Origin: Strongylocentrotus purpuratus | Lineage: Eukaryota; Echinodermata; Echinoidea; Camarodonta; Strongylocentrotidae | Reading direction: 5' to 3' | DNA: 64,000 nt | NCBI RefSeq assembly: GCF_000002235.5 | Contig: NW_022145609.1 | Span: 22,804,408-22,868,407, forward strand | In this document: one piece after another, positions 1 through 11,490 of the stretch | Layout of the letters: every line of letters begins with the position of its first letter | How positions within the stretch are numbered: the first letter of the stretch is position 1 | Program-made: the position numbers and the translations under genes | Notes under the pieces: model-generated | What the model saw: the letters and a program-made list of their open reading frames with translations, nothing else | What the model was told of the DNA's origin: nothing | Databases searched by the model: none

Positions 1-1640
1 TTAATGAAAATGATTAAATTAAAATTAAAAATGTTTATCTTTGTAAGTTCATTTCACTTTCGAGGTATAGTTGAACTGATTAGGTTACCTCCATCTCCTG
101 TCTTGCGACTAATTGTTGCGTTAGCATCTCTTCAACTTCAAGACTGAGATCCTCTTTTCGAGTGTCCTTTGCTCTGTTTGACGATCCCCTTGAAAAGGGA
201 ATTTTTATGACGAATCGTTAGAGTGTCACGGGCCATTTTGTGTAAACTTCCCGACGCGAAACTGTCAATGCAATCTATAAATAGCTCCTCACGACTGGGG
301 GCATTAGACTACCCAAACAGACTCCTTTTTGAAGTCTTGAGATGACAATGGTTAAATCAGGGAGAGTGTAAGTAAATTAAACAAAGATCTTCTATAACTT
401 CTTAAAGTGTAGACTACGAGTAGAAATAGATTACCCCATGCACAGTGTAATTTAGAACAACAAAACATTTCTATTAAGTATCATAAAGATGATCAGGATA
501 TAGGGCTTGCGCAAACCGATTATTTTATCAGGCTCCTCAAAGCATTCCACTTACTTTTTATATACGAATAAAGGGTTAATAATCTAGAAGTTAATAATTA
601 TACAGTTTGCATTCTAAAAATCATGTCCTTGTTACACGGTGATAATCGTTATTATTCGGCAATATGGATAAAAATGTAATTCGTGTTCGAGTATACGTTT
701 TGTTAATCAGTTTTGTCCCTCGGTTGATATAGATACTTAGAACATTGCCTGGTAATGAAGACTACGTTTGGTTGTGTTGCTGGCATTCTTGAGTAATGAC
801 ATTGCATGCTTTATCACCATTTTGCGCTTCCTTATGGCTTTGAAGTCTGCACGAAACCCTAAACGAATTAAAGTCGCATTAATGAACGCTTTAGCATGAT
901 AATTAGCTTAGCTGTGCACTCATGTAGGAATAACAAAAAGAGGGTAAAACCACAGTTACTGTATGTTGATTAGCAGGACATGCTTTGCTATATATACAGT
1001 CCATTTTAAGAGCAAACTTTGCAGATAATTTGATTGTTTATTCAGAATTCTAAATTTACATTGCAATGATAAATTTATAATAACAATATCCATGCACTTA
1101 ATTTTTTTTAAGATAAAGGATTTATTCCAAATCACGAAAAAAATTCTTGCAGCTGGATATTAACTCAAAAGAATAAAGCAAATTATCCTCAAATAACTTG
1201 AATTATCATCTTGTTATTTTTTTTTTTTTTCATGTTTACTCTAAGTTGCGTTTATACTGTTTGTGTTATCATAATGATTTAGAGGTTGCCTTTTGAATAT
1301 TTTACGTTTCCCGTTGCTGTAAAGTTGCTACTGCTCTCATCTTCTTTTTCCACCATAGTTGACGCCGTATGTGATTATTTTGCACCGGCATTATATGCTT
1401 ATTTTTATTCCAAAAACACCAAAATTATATCGAAAATACCTTTCTGTCGCCTCGGACGAAGGTTACTTACCGATGAGATTTCTGTCCAGGGAGCCTAGAC
1501 ATATCCCATTGGCTCAGGGCAATGCAGAGTGCGTCAAGCTCATAATCGAATATGCGCTTTTCCAATCAAATTTCGGAATATTGTATTATAGTGAGCACCT
1601 ATATAATATCCTAAGTCAGCGACACCGCTTATAGTATGCT
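1..1640. other. Non-coding, nothing recognised
   Basis: AT-rich unique-looking sequence with a T run near 1217-1230. Two overlapping small open frames (1286-1634) have no recognisable domain. Confidence 0.6.
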
Positions 1641-1753
1641 GGCAAGGTCGTGATTCTGTCAATTTCTCTTTCTCCTTATTTTTTCCTCCTCACCTTTATC
1701 CGTCTCTTTTCTACTTTTCATATTTTTTCCTTATCCTTACTCTTCCCTCTCAT

Positions 1754-1798
<45 letters not shown>

Positions 1799-2530
1799 TT
1801 CTCTTTTCCTCATACACACTCACACGATTATGTTTTTCTCTATATCTCCCCCTCTCTCTCTCTCTCTCTCTAATACTTTCTTGCTCTTTCTCTCTCATTC
1901 GTTAAATTTCAGAGAACTACATACTCCGACACATCATACGTGCCACTTAACTTTTGTTGTCATTGTGTTCCTTCTCTGCTTTCTCTTTTTTATCATATAT
2001 TTTATTTCCACTTCTCCACCCTTCTTAGCCGCTCCCCTCTCTTCCCTCTCTCATTATCTCTCTAAGCCTATTTCTTCTTCTCCTCTATTTTCTCTCTCTC
2101 TCTCTCTCTGTGCCTTTTTAAAACGAAACCTGATTAATCAGACCTACCTTCTACGAAGAAGATCACATAGGACAGATATTCATTTGTTTATTCGTAATAT
2201 TATCAAAATATATGAAATTTGTGATATTTGTCATGCACAAAATAAGGGTCAACGACCTTTTTCCCCCGCAAAACTAACCGTGAAAAAACCCTAACCCTGT
2301 GAAACGTGCAGGGGAAAATACATCATCCTATTAACAGACCAGAAAGAGGGGAAGGGGAGAGGGAAAGAAATAAAGAAAGTGTGTGTGTGTGTGTCAGAGA
2401 GACAGAGCCAGAGGGAAAGTTTGAGGGGAAGATTGATAGGGAGAGAGAGAAAGAAAGAACAAAAAAATGTATGAAAGAGAGTGGGAGAGAGAGAGATAGA
2501 GAGAGAGAGGGAAAGAAAGAGAGGTGATCA
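1641..2530. repeat. Pyrimidine-rich tract followed by purine-rich tract
   Basis: From about 1641 to 2115 the + strand is strongly pyrimidine-rich, with pure CT runs at 1759-1790 and 1850-1871. From about 2345 to 2525 it is purine-rich (GA/GAAA) with a short GT run near 2380-2394. Open frames here translate to Ser-Leu or Glu-Arg runs and are not genes. Confidence 0.9.
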
Positions 2531-5500
2531 CTATTTTCATAGGAGTATCGTCTACGGGAAAGGAAATGCCGTGTGCTTGCCGCAGGTAATATAAATATAA
2601 ATAGGGCCCACCTATCTAGAGCCTTAAAACGGAGCTAGGAAGACGAGTCCATTAAGCAGCTCGACTTCGATATCATCGTCATGAGGCAGGCCGTCCGGGT
2701 CAATGACATCGGGAGCGCAAGGCGAGGCTTCAACATCAGGTGGTCACCTTGGGGGTCAGGCTGTAAAAGGCGGGAAACGAAAAGGAGAGAAATTTGACTC
2801 GTCCTGACTTTATTATCGTTGCGCCATCGTGCCAAGGTGCATGCAACACATTAACAATTTGTATTTATAACTGTCCCATCTTGTTCATATCTGTCTCTCG
2901 CATTCTCCCTTCTATAACCAATTAAAAAGGTCCCAAATTATTATCATCTTTGAAATGTAATGGATACCGCAGGTATTGTATTAAATTGTTTTCTTATTTA
3001 AAATAAAATTTAAAAAAACACTGTAATGTCCAAACCTTATAGTATTATTCGCTTGACTTTCCCTCTACATTTCAGAACACCCACCATGCACCCCCTATAC
3101 AAATAATTGTTGTTACTTTATACCTACACAAATATAACATGTTTGTCCGTTTTTGTATAATATTTAGAAAGTCACGTTTGTAATGCATTTCATGGAACGA
3201 ATTCCGATTTCCTGAACTTTAACACTTCCGATTCTTTTCACAAGATCCCATCTCAAATTGAGTTAAAGGCACTTCGCTGGTCGAATCAAATTTCAAGCTG
3301 TGTATTATGAATCAAATTTTCACCGAATTATACGACTTTCGCTAAATTAGCAGGAGAACGCCATTCAGGAATCCGAAGCAAAAAATATTTCATTGCGCTG
3401 TCAGTTTCTCGTTACGCTCTGAATTTTATAAGGAGTTGGGACAGTGTATATATAGCCGCTAAAGTCAAAATCTCCACCATGCATTCGTCATTCGTATAGA
3501 GTTGTTGTGGTCGAGTAGATACGTCGCTGATGACTTCTTGGTAAAACAAAAATGAATAGAATGTCAAAAAAATTACTTCTACGTTATTTCATTATAATAA
3601 AAAACAAATTGTATAGAGTAACATTAATTAGAAAAGACCTAAAATACCCACAAAATTTAGTATTTCGTCACCGTGGTTCTATGTTTCTCTCCCCCCCCCC
3701 CCTCCCCATCTTTTATTCTCAGTGTTAACTGACATTTGGTATTGCAGACAAAATCTATTTCATCATAATTATGTAATTGTGTCTGTTTATATAATTTATA
3801 AGAACGTGAGTCAAAGGATAATCTACTCAACACCAAATGTGTACAATATAATTCCCGTATTGGTTTATCCTTCTCCCCTTGCTCCATCTCCCATCCTTTT
3901 ATCTTTTATCGTCTGTTTCTTGGAATGCATCACAATCATGATTGGCTTCGATTCATCACGGATGCATAATTCAAGGTCGTTTGCCGGAAAGTGCGGGAGT
4001 AATACGTTTTGACACGTGATGCGGCGGGAGAGCGATTGCAAGCTGATCACATACATTCAATGTTTACCGCGGCCATCGTCCCCTCCTTATCCAACACTCG
4101 TCAATGCGAAGGAGGGGGAGGGGTGGGGTTCCGGTGGGGATGAACAGCCATTAGAAACAAACACACACACAGTACTTCCTCATGTGAAAGCAGACGTTTG
4201 GGTTTTTATGCACTTTTGCCCTTAATGATAGAATAATTTTTTCTTTCCTTTTTCATGAAATGATTTTCCAATATGGTTAATTTGTTATATCTTGACTATC
4301 TTATCAGAACTTGATTCATTGATCCGAAGTGTCATTAAGATGGATCAATGAAGTGCAGAGAAGATAAATACTTTTTCTTTCAAGTCGGAGGAGAATTTTG
4401 TTTCCATCTTCATGGGCAACAACATAATTTCCATACTTCTTTGGAATCACATTAGGGACGTTATATCATTATGACATACTCTATAAAAGTACGACTTATC
4501 AATATAACTAGTTGTTAATCAAGATCTCCGTTATGAAAACAACCCCTCTTTATCTCATTCCCTCGTTGTCAATATCCCCTGATTGTTTAAATGAAGTACT
4601 TTCATGATTAGAAGACCCTCCTTTCGTTATTCCTATTCTCTGATGCTAAAGTTGATTACACTGTTGTACTAAGCTGAAATTTAAGAGGGGGGGGGGGGGA
4701 ATGTTAACTCCGGAAAAAAGGATTACTCTAGATGCTCGAGCAATCCTTTTTCCAGGCTTTGTATTAATTCTTATTCCCCTTGCGTGGTGAGGCTTCCGGA
4801 AATTCTCTTCACAATATTCTGAATTCTGAATAAAATACCCTCCTGTATATAGCGTGTGTTAATTCTGCACGACATTCTGTTATGCATCCACTTTGGTCGA
4901 TATAACACATGAGACATTCCTCAGTATATATAGCACTGTTCGATTTACACTGTCGAGTGCGCTACGATCCGTTAAAATGCAAAAGAATATTTTGTGGGGG
5001 GTAATATTTATTCAGACATTAATATTGCACACAAAAACTTGACCTTGTATAGTCAATATAACTTCTGAACATAGTTATTGAATGGCTATATCTTTCCTTG
5101 ATTATTATTCTTTAAAGAGTCTTTTATTTTCTCACAAAATATTTTTAAATGCCCTTACATCCGAGTATGTTTTCTTTCTGACTGTAAAACTGATTATTGT
5201 TTTATCATCGTATTTTCTGCACAATGTTACACTGCGTTAAACTTAAAACAAATCTTTCATATTGAAATTGTTCGTGTGCAGGGCTTATTTGTGATCCAGT
5301 ATTTCAACCCCTGATAAAGTCATCCTTAAAAAGCAAGACCTACTGACTGACTGAGAGACAGCATGAATGATTGAATGACATTATAAATGAATGAATGAAT
5401 GAATGAATGAAAGCTTTGTGTCGGCCTTTAATATGTATTTAATCTAAGATCATGCAAACCCCCATTTGCTTTTATAAGCAATCAAAGCTTGCGCCATCAT

Positions 5501-5564
5501 GTATATAATATTATGTTACTTCTTTGTCAAACTGTGTTTTCCCATTCTTTTCTCAGACATTGTT
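2531..5564. other. Non-coding, mostly unique
   Basis: Contains a GC-richer patch at 2624-2830 (see findings), short C runs near 3690, a G13 run at 4687-4699 and a GAAT tetranucleotide repeat at about 5385-5411. No supported gene. Confidence 0.6.
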
Positions 5565-5598
5565 CAGAAGCGGATCTAGAGGGGGGTTGGGGGGTTGC

Positions 5599-5630
<32 letters not shown>

Positions 5631-6092
5631 AAAAAATCCGGGGACCATTTTTTTAAATCTTATCTTTTTTTTTAAACTTGTAATTTTATTTTATTCTATT
5701 TCTATGTATTTATTTCATTTATTATTATTATTATCAGTGACAAGCTGTTCATAATAAAAGTATTAGGCTAACAGTGCTTATTCCAAGGTCCCCAATTCTT
5801 TGTATCTGTGTTGTTAACTGGCCTTACATTGCAGGAAAATGCAACTTAATTTTACAAATTTTCATGGGGGTTAATTTGGCAACGACCTCTATACCAAAAA
5901 TAGTGGTGTTTTAGATGCAAGAAAACGCCATTTTCACACACAGATTTTCAAAAATTTTCCCTTCTGTGGGAGGGGGGACACCCCCCTCCCACACCCTCCC
6001 CCCTCGCTCGCTCCGCTCGCTTGGACTCGGTCGCTACGCTCCCTCGCATACCACCCCAACCCCCCCTTTATAAAAAGCTGGATCCGCCCCTG
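5565..6092. mobile_element. Non-autonomous TIR element (GCGGATC family) with internal homopolymers
   Basis: The left end CAGAAGCGGATCTAG and the right end CTGGATCCGCCCCTG are imperfect inverted repeats. The flanks share TTGTT (5560-5564 and 6093-6097), a possible target duplication. Inside lie C20 followed by A16 (5601-5636), and near the right end a GC-rich stretch repeating CTCGCT-type units (6002-6050). No transposase reading frame is present. Confidence 0.6.
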
Positions 6093-7198
6093 TTGTTGGA
6101 TTTATTTATACTACGTTTATCTTGTTTGTGTTCTTCTTTTCTTGATTAAAGAATAAATGATAATAAATGTATAAATTAATGGGTAAATAAATAAATAAAT
6201 AAATGAGCATTTTACCCTTTTACTACAAAATATATTTTACCAATGTCATACATGTCGATATAGTTTGCAGCAGTACAACAATGAAGCAAAATGTACAACA
6301 TTTACAAAATACTTCAATTCTGCGCCTAAGAGCACTTGTATGTTGTGTTTAATGTGATGATATATCATTCCCTCTTCCTCCTCCGCGCGGAGATCCCCTG
6401 CATCTCCATCTCCCTCGCTTAATCCTCATGTCAAGATGGGAAACCAAAATATGGCGGCTCAATTCACAACTGTGTTTTGACGTGACTTGTCAACCGCGAT
6501 AGCTGTATCATCGTCTGCGCGTTTGGCGCAGTGAAAACACAAGGGAAGTTTAGCCCGCCAAAAAGCAAGACACGAGCTTAGTGCATGTGTGGCGTTTAAA
6601 TCAATAAGTAACTTAATGCTCTTGCATATTGATTTTAACTATACATTATTTTTAACAGCGTGTTTACATGTTAAGGGTGTTTGGTTTATCAAGATGTGTT
6701 GTTGTACTATTTTGAGAAAAGAGAAAGCCCCGTTTTAGAGATGTACTATGTTTCCTTATATCTCTGGCAGTGTTCTGACTTTTCAATTCGAGTTGGCTGA
6801 ACATTGTTTAACGGGAAGGAAGTATTTATGAATAAGCTGGAAAGGCTTTAAATTATGTAAACATTATGCTAGGCAGCCATGAAAGAAGGATGTGACAAAC
6901 AGGACATACATTTTGTTTGATCAATTGTAAAACAAATACACACTCAAGTTACGTTATTTTATTCCTAATTTAAAGAAAATATGTTGAGTTCCCCTTTTCT
7001 TGCTGTTTCTTATAAGTGTTGATAAATTCATTCTGTTTGCTGACTTCCAGTTCGTCTACTCATGTCTTTGTATACATGGTATACTATGTTCAAGGAAACT
7101 AAAACTTACGTCTGCCAGGAGATATGGTTTTGTGAAAGAGGGGGCACAACATTAATAACATTTGCTCACAAGGAACAATACTTAACAAACACAAAAGA
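6093..7198. other. Non-coding with a CpG-richer patch
   Basis: An AAAT microsatellite lies at 6183-6204. The stretch at about 6380-6570 has raised CpG and a YY1-like AATATGGCGGC at 6448-6458. No gene is attached to it in this window. Confidence 0.45.
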
Positions 7199-7275
7199 TA
7201 AGAGAAGGAAAATAAAGAGGCATGATAATAATAACCATCCCAGATGTGCCATCAAGGACTATCTTTAAGCAACAT
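7199..7275. repeat. Inverted copy of the segment at 11120-11207
   Basis: About 75 bp matches the reverse complement of 11120-11207 at roughly nine bases in ten, including the words CCATCCCAGATGTG and CTATCTTTAAGCAACAT. See the leucine-rich-repeat-like relic at 10954-11163. Confidence 0.75.
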
Positions 7276-9336
7276 GTTTTTGTTTAAACAAGAAGAAAGA
7301 AAAGGAAAAAGATAAAATGAAACAAAGAAAAGAGTAAATAAGATATTCCGCTTGCACCTCAAAAGGGGCAGCAATTATTAGTGAGCACATTTTGTAGACT
7401 AATGTATGTCAGTTATGCTAGTTTGGTTTCCAATAGGGGCAGGGGCCTAGTTGCCCCCCCCCCCTCCCCATCCGTCAGAGCCGCAGGCTTCAAGCCTAAA
7501 ATTGCATTAACTCTGTATAAAAAGAACTCTGTTAAGAGCTTCTGCTCTCAGGAGTCAGGAGAAAATGTAAATTCTTACAGAAATCGAGTTGTATGACATT
7601 GGCACCATGATTGGCGTTCATGCAGAAATGCATCCGCCTCAGTGTCATCAATGATTTATCGCAGAAAGAATTCGCTGCACTTGACTCTCTCACAATCAAA
7701 ACGGTACAATACCATAATAAAGTAACAGTGACGTATTCCTATTTATACTTGTTATATCCTTCCTAACTCCTTCCTCTGTATAAATGATGGTTTCTTACAA
7801 TAATATTGAACCGTGCACGCTGTCCCTATACATATCAGTTGATTGAACCGTGCCAGTGTCGCCACATCGGTTCTAGTTGTGATAAAGGTAGAAGTCTATC
7901 TTACGCGTTTGGTTAAGTTTATACAGAAGATGCATTAATTTTGGTTACACGATCGCAACTGCTTTCGAAAAATCGAGCTAAAGCACTTTCAGTCGCCTTG
8001 TGCGTCACCTATTTAAATATGTTTAAATATGCGAACATGACAATAAGGTATTACGTAATCTGAACATGATTTTTATAGGACGTAATATAGGGTATTGAAA
8101 TTGCCCCTGAGATGATTTTTCGAAAACAGTCGCGATCGTGTTTCTTTAAGAATTTGATATTTCTTCTCGAAAAAAAATAATATTTCACCGCCTTGAAAGC
8201 AGGAAATAACAGTAGACAAAGCGTATACGGAAATAAGAGTACGAAAATTTAGGGTCACTATTTAAAGGGAAGAAGGGGTAACACCTCGAAATTTTAGAGC
8301 AAAATTTGTAGTTGGTTTTTCTTTTAATCTATGGGGGGAAAAAAGACGATTTTTTAGGATGTTGGGAAAATTGGTCCGTCAACTACACGCCCTAATTCTG
8401 TTCAAAATAGATTATCAATTCCTCTGGTTCCATTTGACATAAGCCTATCCAGAAATTCATTAACACGGGGGGGGGGGGGGGGCGTGGGCAACTCGAAGCG
8501 TACTGTAGAATTCTAGCAAATTTTATTGTGTATTTATTTGCTGGGCCCTCAGACGGAGGTGGGGGGGGGGGGTATCCACCAGCTTCGCCCGTGATAACGA
8601 TATTAAGTAGCCTACTTGAAATTAGTTTCATTAATGAACTAATTCTAATAACGAATTAATGATGACATATCCCCACAACAAAACAACACAGCACTAGCAA
8701 ACAGTTATGTGCGAGGCAAAAGATACCTAGCGTTGAGGAACCACGTTATAAAGCAAACTGGAAAGAACCTCCATGTCCCAGAAAATCTATCCTTCGTACA
8801 TATCATTTTCGGTTACTTAAGATACAACGCCGCAGCCCGAAGGCAAGTAGGTTAATTGAAATGTATTAAGCTGTCTTTCCGCCACGAAAAAGTCAAGAAA
8901 AAAAAGGGGGTTCGATCTCGACAGATGAACATCTATATCCATTTTCAGCGAAGGAAAAAAGCTGTTTATTTCAGGCTCGGTAATGCGTCGATTGACATTT
9001 TTTTGCAATTGTGTGATCCACCGGTCCGAATTTCCTGATCAAGAAGCAAGATAAACCAACTCTGTTGTTACATTTTTATCGCAATTTATTTTTACCGTCC
9101 TTTTGGGTGCATTTCTATTGAAGTGATCTGTGTTCCATGTTGTTATGGGCTGTTGTCGTCACCTATTTCCATGAGTAGCATTGTCTGTACTTTTCTATTG
9201 AGTACCTGTCATTTTAAAGTTATTTTCCTAAAGACTTGTTATTTGCCATTCTAATCGGTATTTGATGTATTATTGTCATTCCCTATCATCCCCTTCTGTG
9301 AGAGGATTTTTATCTGCAAGGGTGGTAATTTGTGTT
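7276..9336. other. Non-coding, with one dispersed-repeat copy
   Basis: Holds C11 (7454-7464), G16 (8467-8482) and G12 (8561-8572) runs. About 8045-8235 resembles 14700-14860 (shared AGGGTATT.GAAATTGCCC and GCGA.CGTGT words). No gene recognised. Confidence 0.5.
8045..8235. repeat. Dispersed repeat, copy A
   Basis: Diverged similarity in the same orientation to 14700-14860: AACATGATT, then AGGGTATTGAAATTGCCC, then a TTTC-AAAA and GCGATCGTGT series in the same order. Class unknown. Confidence 0.55.
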
Positions 9337-9369
9337 CACTCTAAAAGCTAAAAATGTTTAATCACCATC
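9337..9369. mobile_element. Solo end of the CACTCTAAAA foldback family
   Basis: CACTCTAAAAGCTAAAAATG followed by TTTAATCACCAT matches the inner-facing end of the element at 14485-14693. Only one end is present. It runs straight into the CT-rich tract at 9370-9461. Confidence 0.65.
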
Positions 9370-9426
9370 TATCTCTCTTTATCTCTCTATATACCTCCCT
9401 CTCTCTCCTCCCCCACCCACCCTCCC

Positions 9427-9460
<34 letters not shown>

Positions 9461-9461
9461 G
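9370..9461. repeat. CT microsatellite
   Basis: Interrupted CT repeat. The purest part is 9436-9461. Confidence 0.9.
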
Positions 9462-10953
9462 TCTTTATCTATCTTACTAACAGATTTCTTTTTTCTGTTG
9501 GATTTGTATAATCACACCACGTTATAGACAAAATAATAACTATCGTCTTTTCTCTGTTATTCCTTTCCCTCTCTATTAATTCTACCCATGTCTCTTTCTC
9601 TGTCACAATTATGTCTCTATTCCAAACTCATTTTAATATGTCTGTCAGATGAATTTCATTTCTCTCCAACCAGTCGAAATGGAATAACACGAAATCACGC
9701 CCAGGATCCGAACCACTTCAATTCTTTATTGCTTAAGACAATACCTGAAGCAAAGTGCAATAAATTAATGCCGGCTTCTAAATATTTAGACAAAACCGTC
9801 TCCCTCGCAATTTAATATGGGCCACAAATTACCCTTCGGTCTGAAACTCGGTGCAGCTGGGGGTATACCCAGGCCAGACAGATGAAGGGGTGGGTATGGC
9901 GCATATATTATTATGAGATGCCTGTGTTACTTTAGCAAGCATAATATACAGTGACGAATCCAGAGGAGTGCATGGTGGGGGTTCAGGTGACACGTGCCCC
10001 CTTGAATTGAATGCATGAACTCTTAGGATTCTAATCTTTGCTTGTTACATTTTTAGCATACTTAGTGGGCGGCGTGTGCCAATGTAGTAACCCAGTGTTG
10101 TTGTTATTTTGCTTGCCAGATATTATGTTATATATTTATATAGATGCAATAACCCAATCCTTCCTTTCCTGGTAGGGATACCGCATCGGTTTCAGATTTT
10201 TTTTAAATTTTATTGTACTCTCATAAGACGGGAGAGGCATTGTATAGGGTATGGAAAAGGGTAAACACCCCGCCCCGGCCCTCCCCTCCCACCCGTACAA
10301 AAGTACATGTCATTTCCTGCATTTGACAGTTAAAAGGCCCGTCCTTTTCATGTCACAAATCACTCTTTTACTCCAATCTAGACGGGGAAAATGTATACTA
10401 AACGAAATAATCCGCATTCGAATTATAAAGAGTATGAAAAATACCCCCCCCCCCCAAAAAAAAAAAAAAAAAAAACAGTTGCTATCAGCGTTAGATATGA
10501 ACATACCCAGAAAAATCTATGGTCTCAAAAACATTTAAAAAACAAAACGCTTTTCTCAAAATTATTCATCAAACGCTGTTTGATATTCTCTAGAGTCTTT
10601 AGTATCTGCTGGTTTAGATAGATTTTCTTGCACCCCCATGAAACTCAAGTGGAGTACTGTTAGGACCAAGATGTAAAACAGTAAATTGCAACTGATATTC
10701 ATGCCCTGAATAAATATTTTTGATTAAATAAATAGTACACAATTCTAGAAATTTGCCTCTCCCTTTTGAGGTGATGACTTTATGAAAAAAGAATCCTAGA
10801 ACATTTTTTTAGTAAATAGGCAGCGAAAATTCGGATACCCTCTCCTTTTTACTCTTTCTTTGGCTTCTTCTTTGTATTTGTTTGGGTTTTAGAGGGCTTC
10901 TAACGTTTTGGCAATATTGTCACTTTAACCACCAACGCCCCCGTACAGAGCAT
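9462..10953. other. Non-coding
   Basis: A solo CAGTGACGAATCCAGAGG end near 9951-9968 looks like a truncated TIR element of the GGATCCAG type. C12A20 composite run at 10444-10475. No gene. Confidence 0.5.
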
Positions 10954-11163
10954 TTAAAGGGAATCTGAGGGTAAAAGACTATTTTGAGACAGAAGTTGAC
11001 TGTTATAGGAACTCCTGCTCAGAATGTTGTTATCGTCTAATGCGAGGCAAGTCAAGTTGAAGATGCGGTCAAATTCTAAATGGGCCATCACCATGCAATT
11101 GTTAATTATGATAGGAAGTAGACCGTTGAAGATGTTGCTTAAAGATAGTCCTTGATGACACAT
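10954..11163 (-). pseudogene. Possible leucine-rich-repeat coding relic
   Basis: The minus-strand open frame of 69 codons includes SLSNIFNGLLPIIINN and IFNLTCLALDDNNILS. The LxxLxLxxN-like spacing recalls a leucine-rich repeat, but it is degenerate and there is no flanking LRR exon. Its 5' end (11120-11207) is duplicated in inverted orientation at 7199-7275, which suggests a dispersed or rearranged fragment and not an active exon. A CT tract cuts off the upstream side. It may equally be a chance frame inside a repeat. Confidence 0.25.
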
Positions 11164-11207
11164 CTGGGATGGGTATGATTATCTTGGCTCTTTATTTTCC
11201 TTCTCTC

Positions 11208-11248
<41 letters not shown>

Positions 11249-11423
11249 TTCTCTCTACCTCTCTGTTGCTATATCTGTCTCTCTCTATAATATACAAATT
11301 ATAATTATCTTGCTCTCCCTCCATCTCTTCTCATTCATTCTCTACTTCTCTCTCTCGCACCCTCTCTCTCTCTATTTCTCTCTCACTATCTCCCATGCCC
11401 TCTTATTGAACCATCCCCTTTAT

Positions 11424-11458
<35 letters not shown>

Positions 11459-11490
11459 CCCCCTCTCTATCCCCCTCTCTCTCTCACTTA
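11208..11490. repeat. CT microsatellite cluster
   Basis: Pure CT runs at about 11210-11245 and 11425-11450 within pyrimidine-rich DNA. The Ser-Leu-rich frames are artefacts. Confidence 0.9.

Noticed and set aside
1650-2294. 214-codon Ser-Leu-rich open frame, and similar frames at 11169-11504, 13287-13968, 55403-55678 and 62051-62599
   Set aside because: They are translations of CT microsatellites. There is no domain, and parallel frames are equally open.
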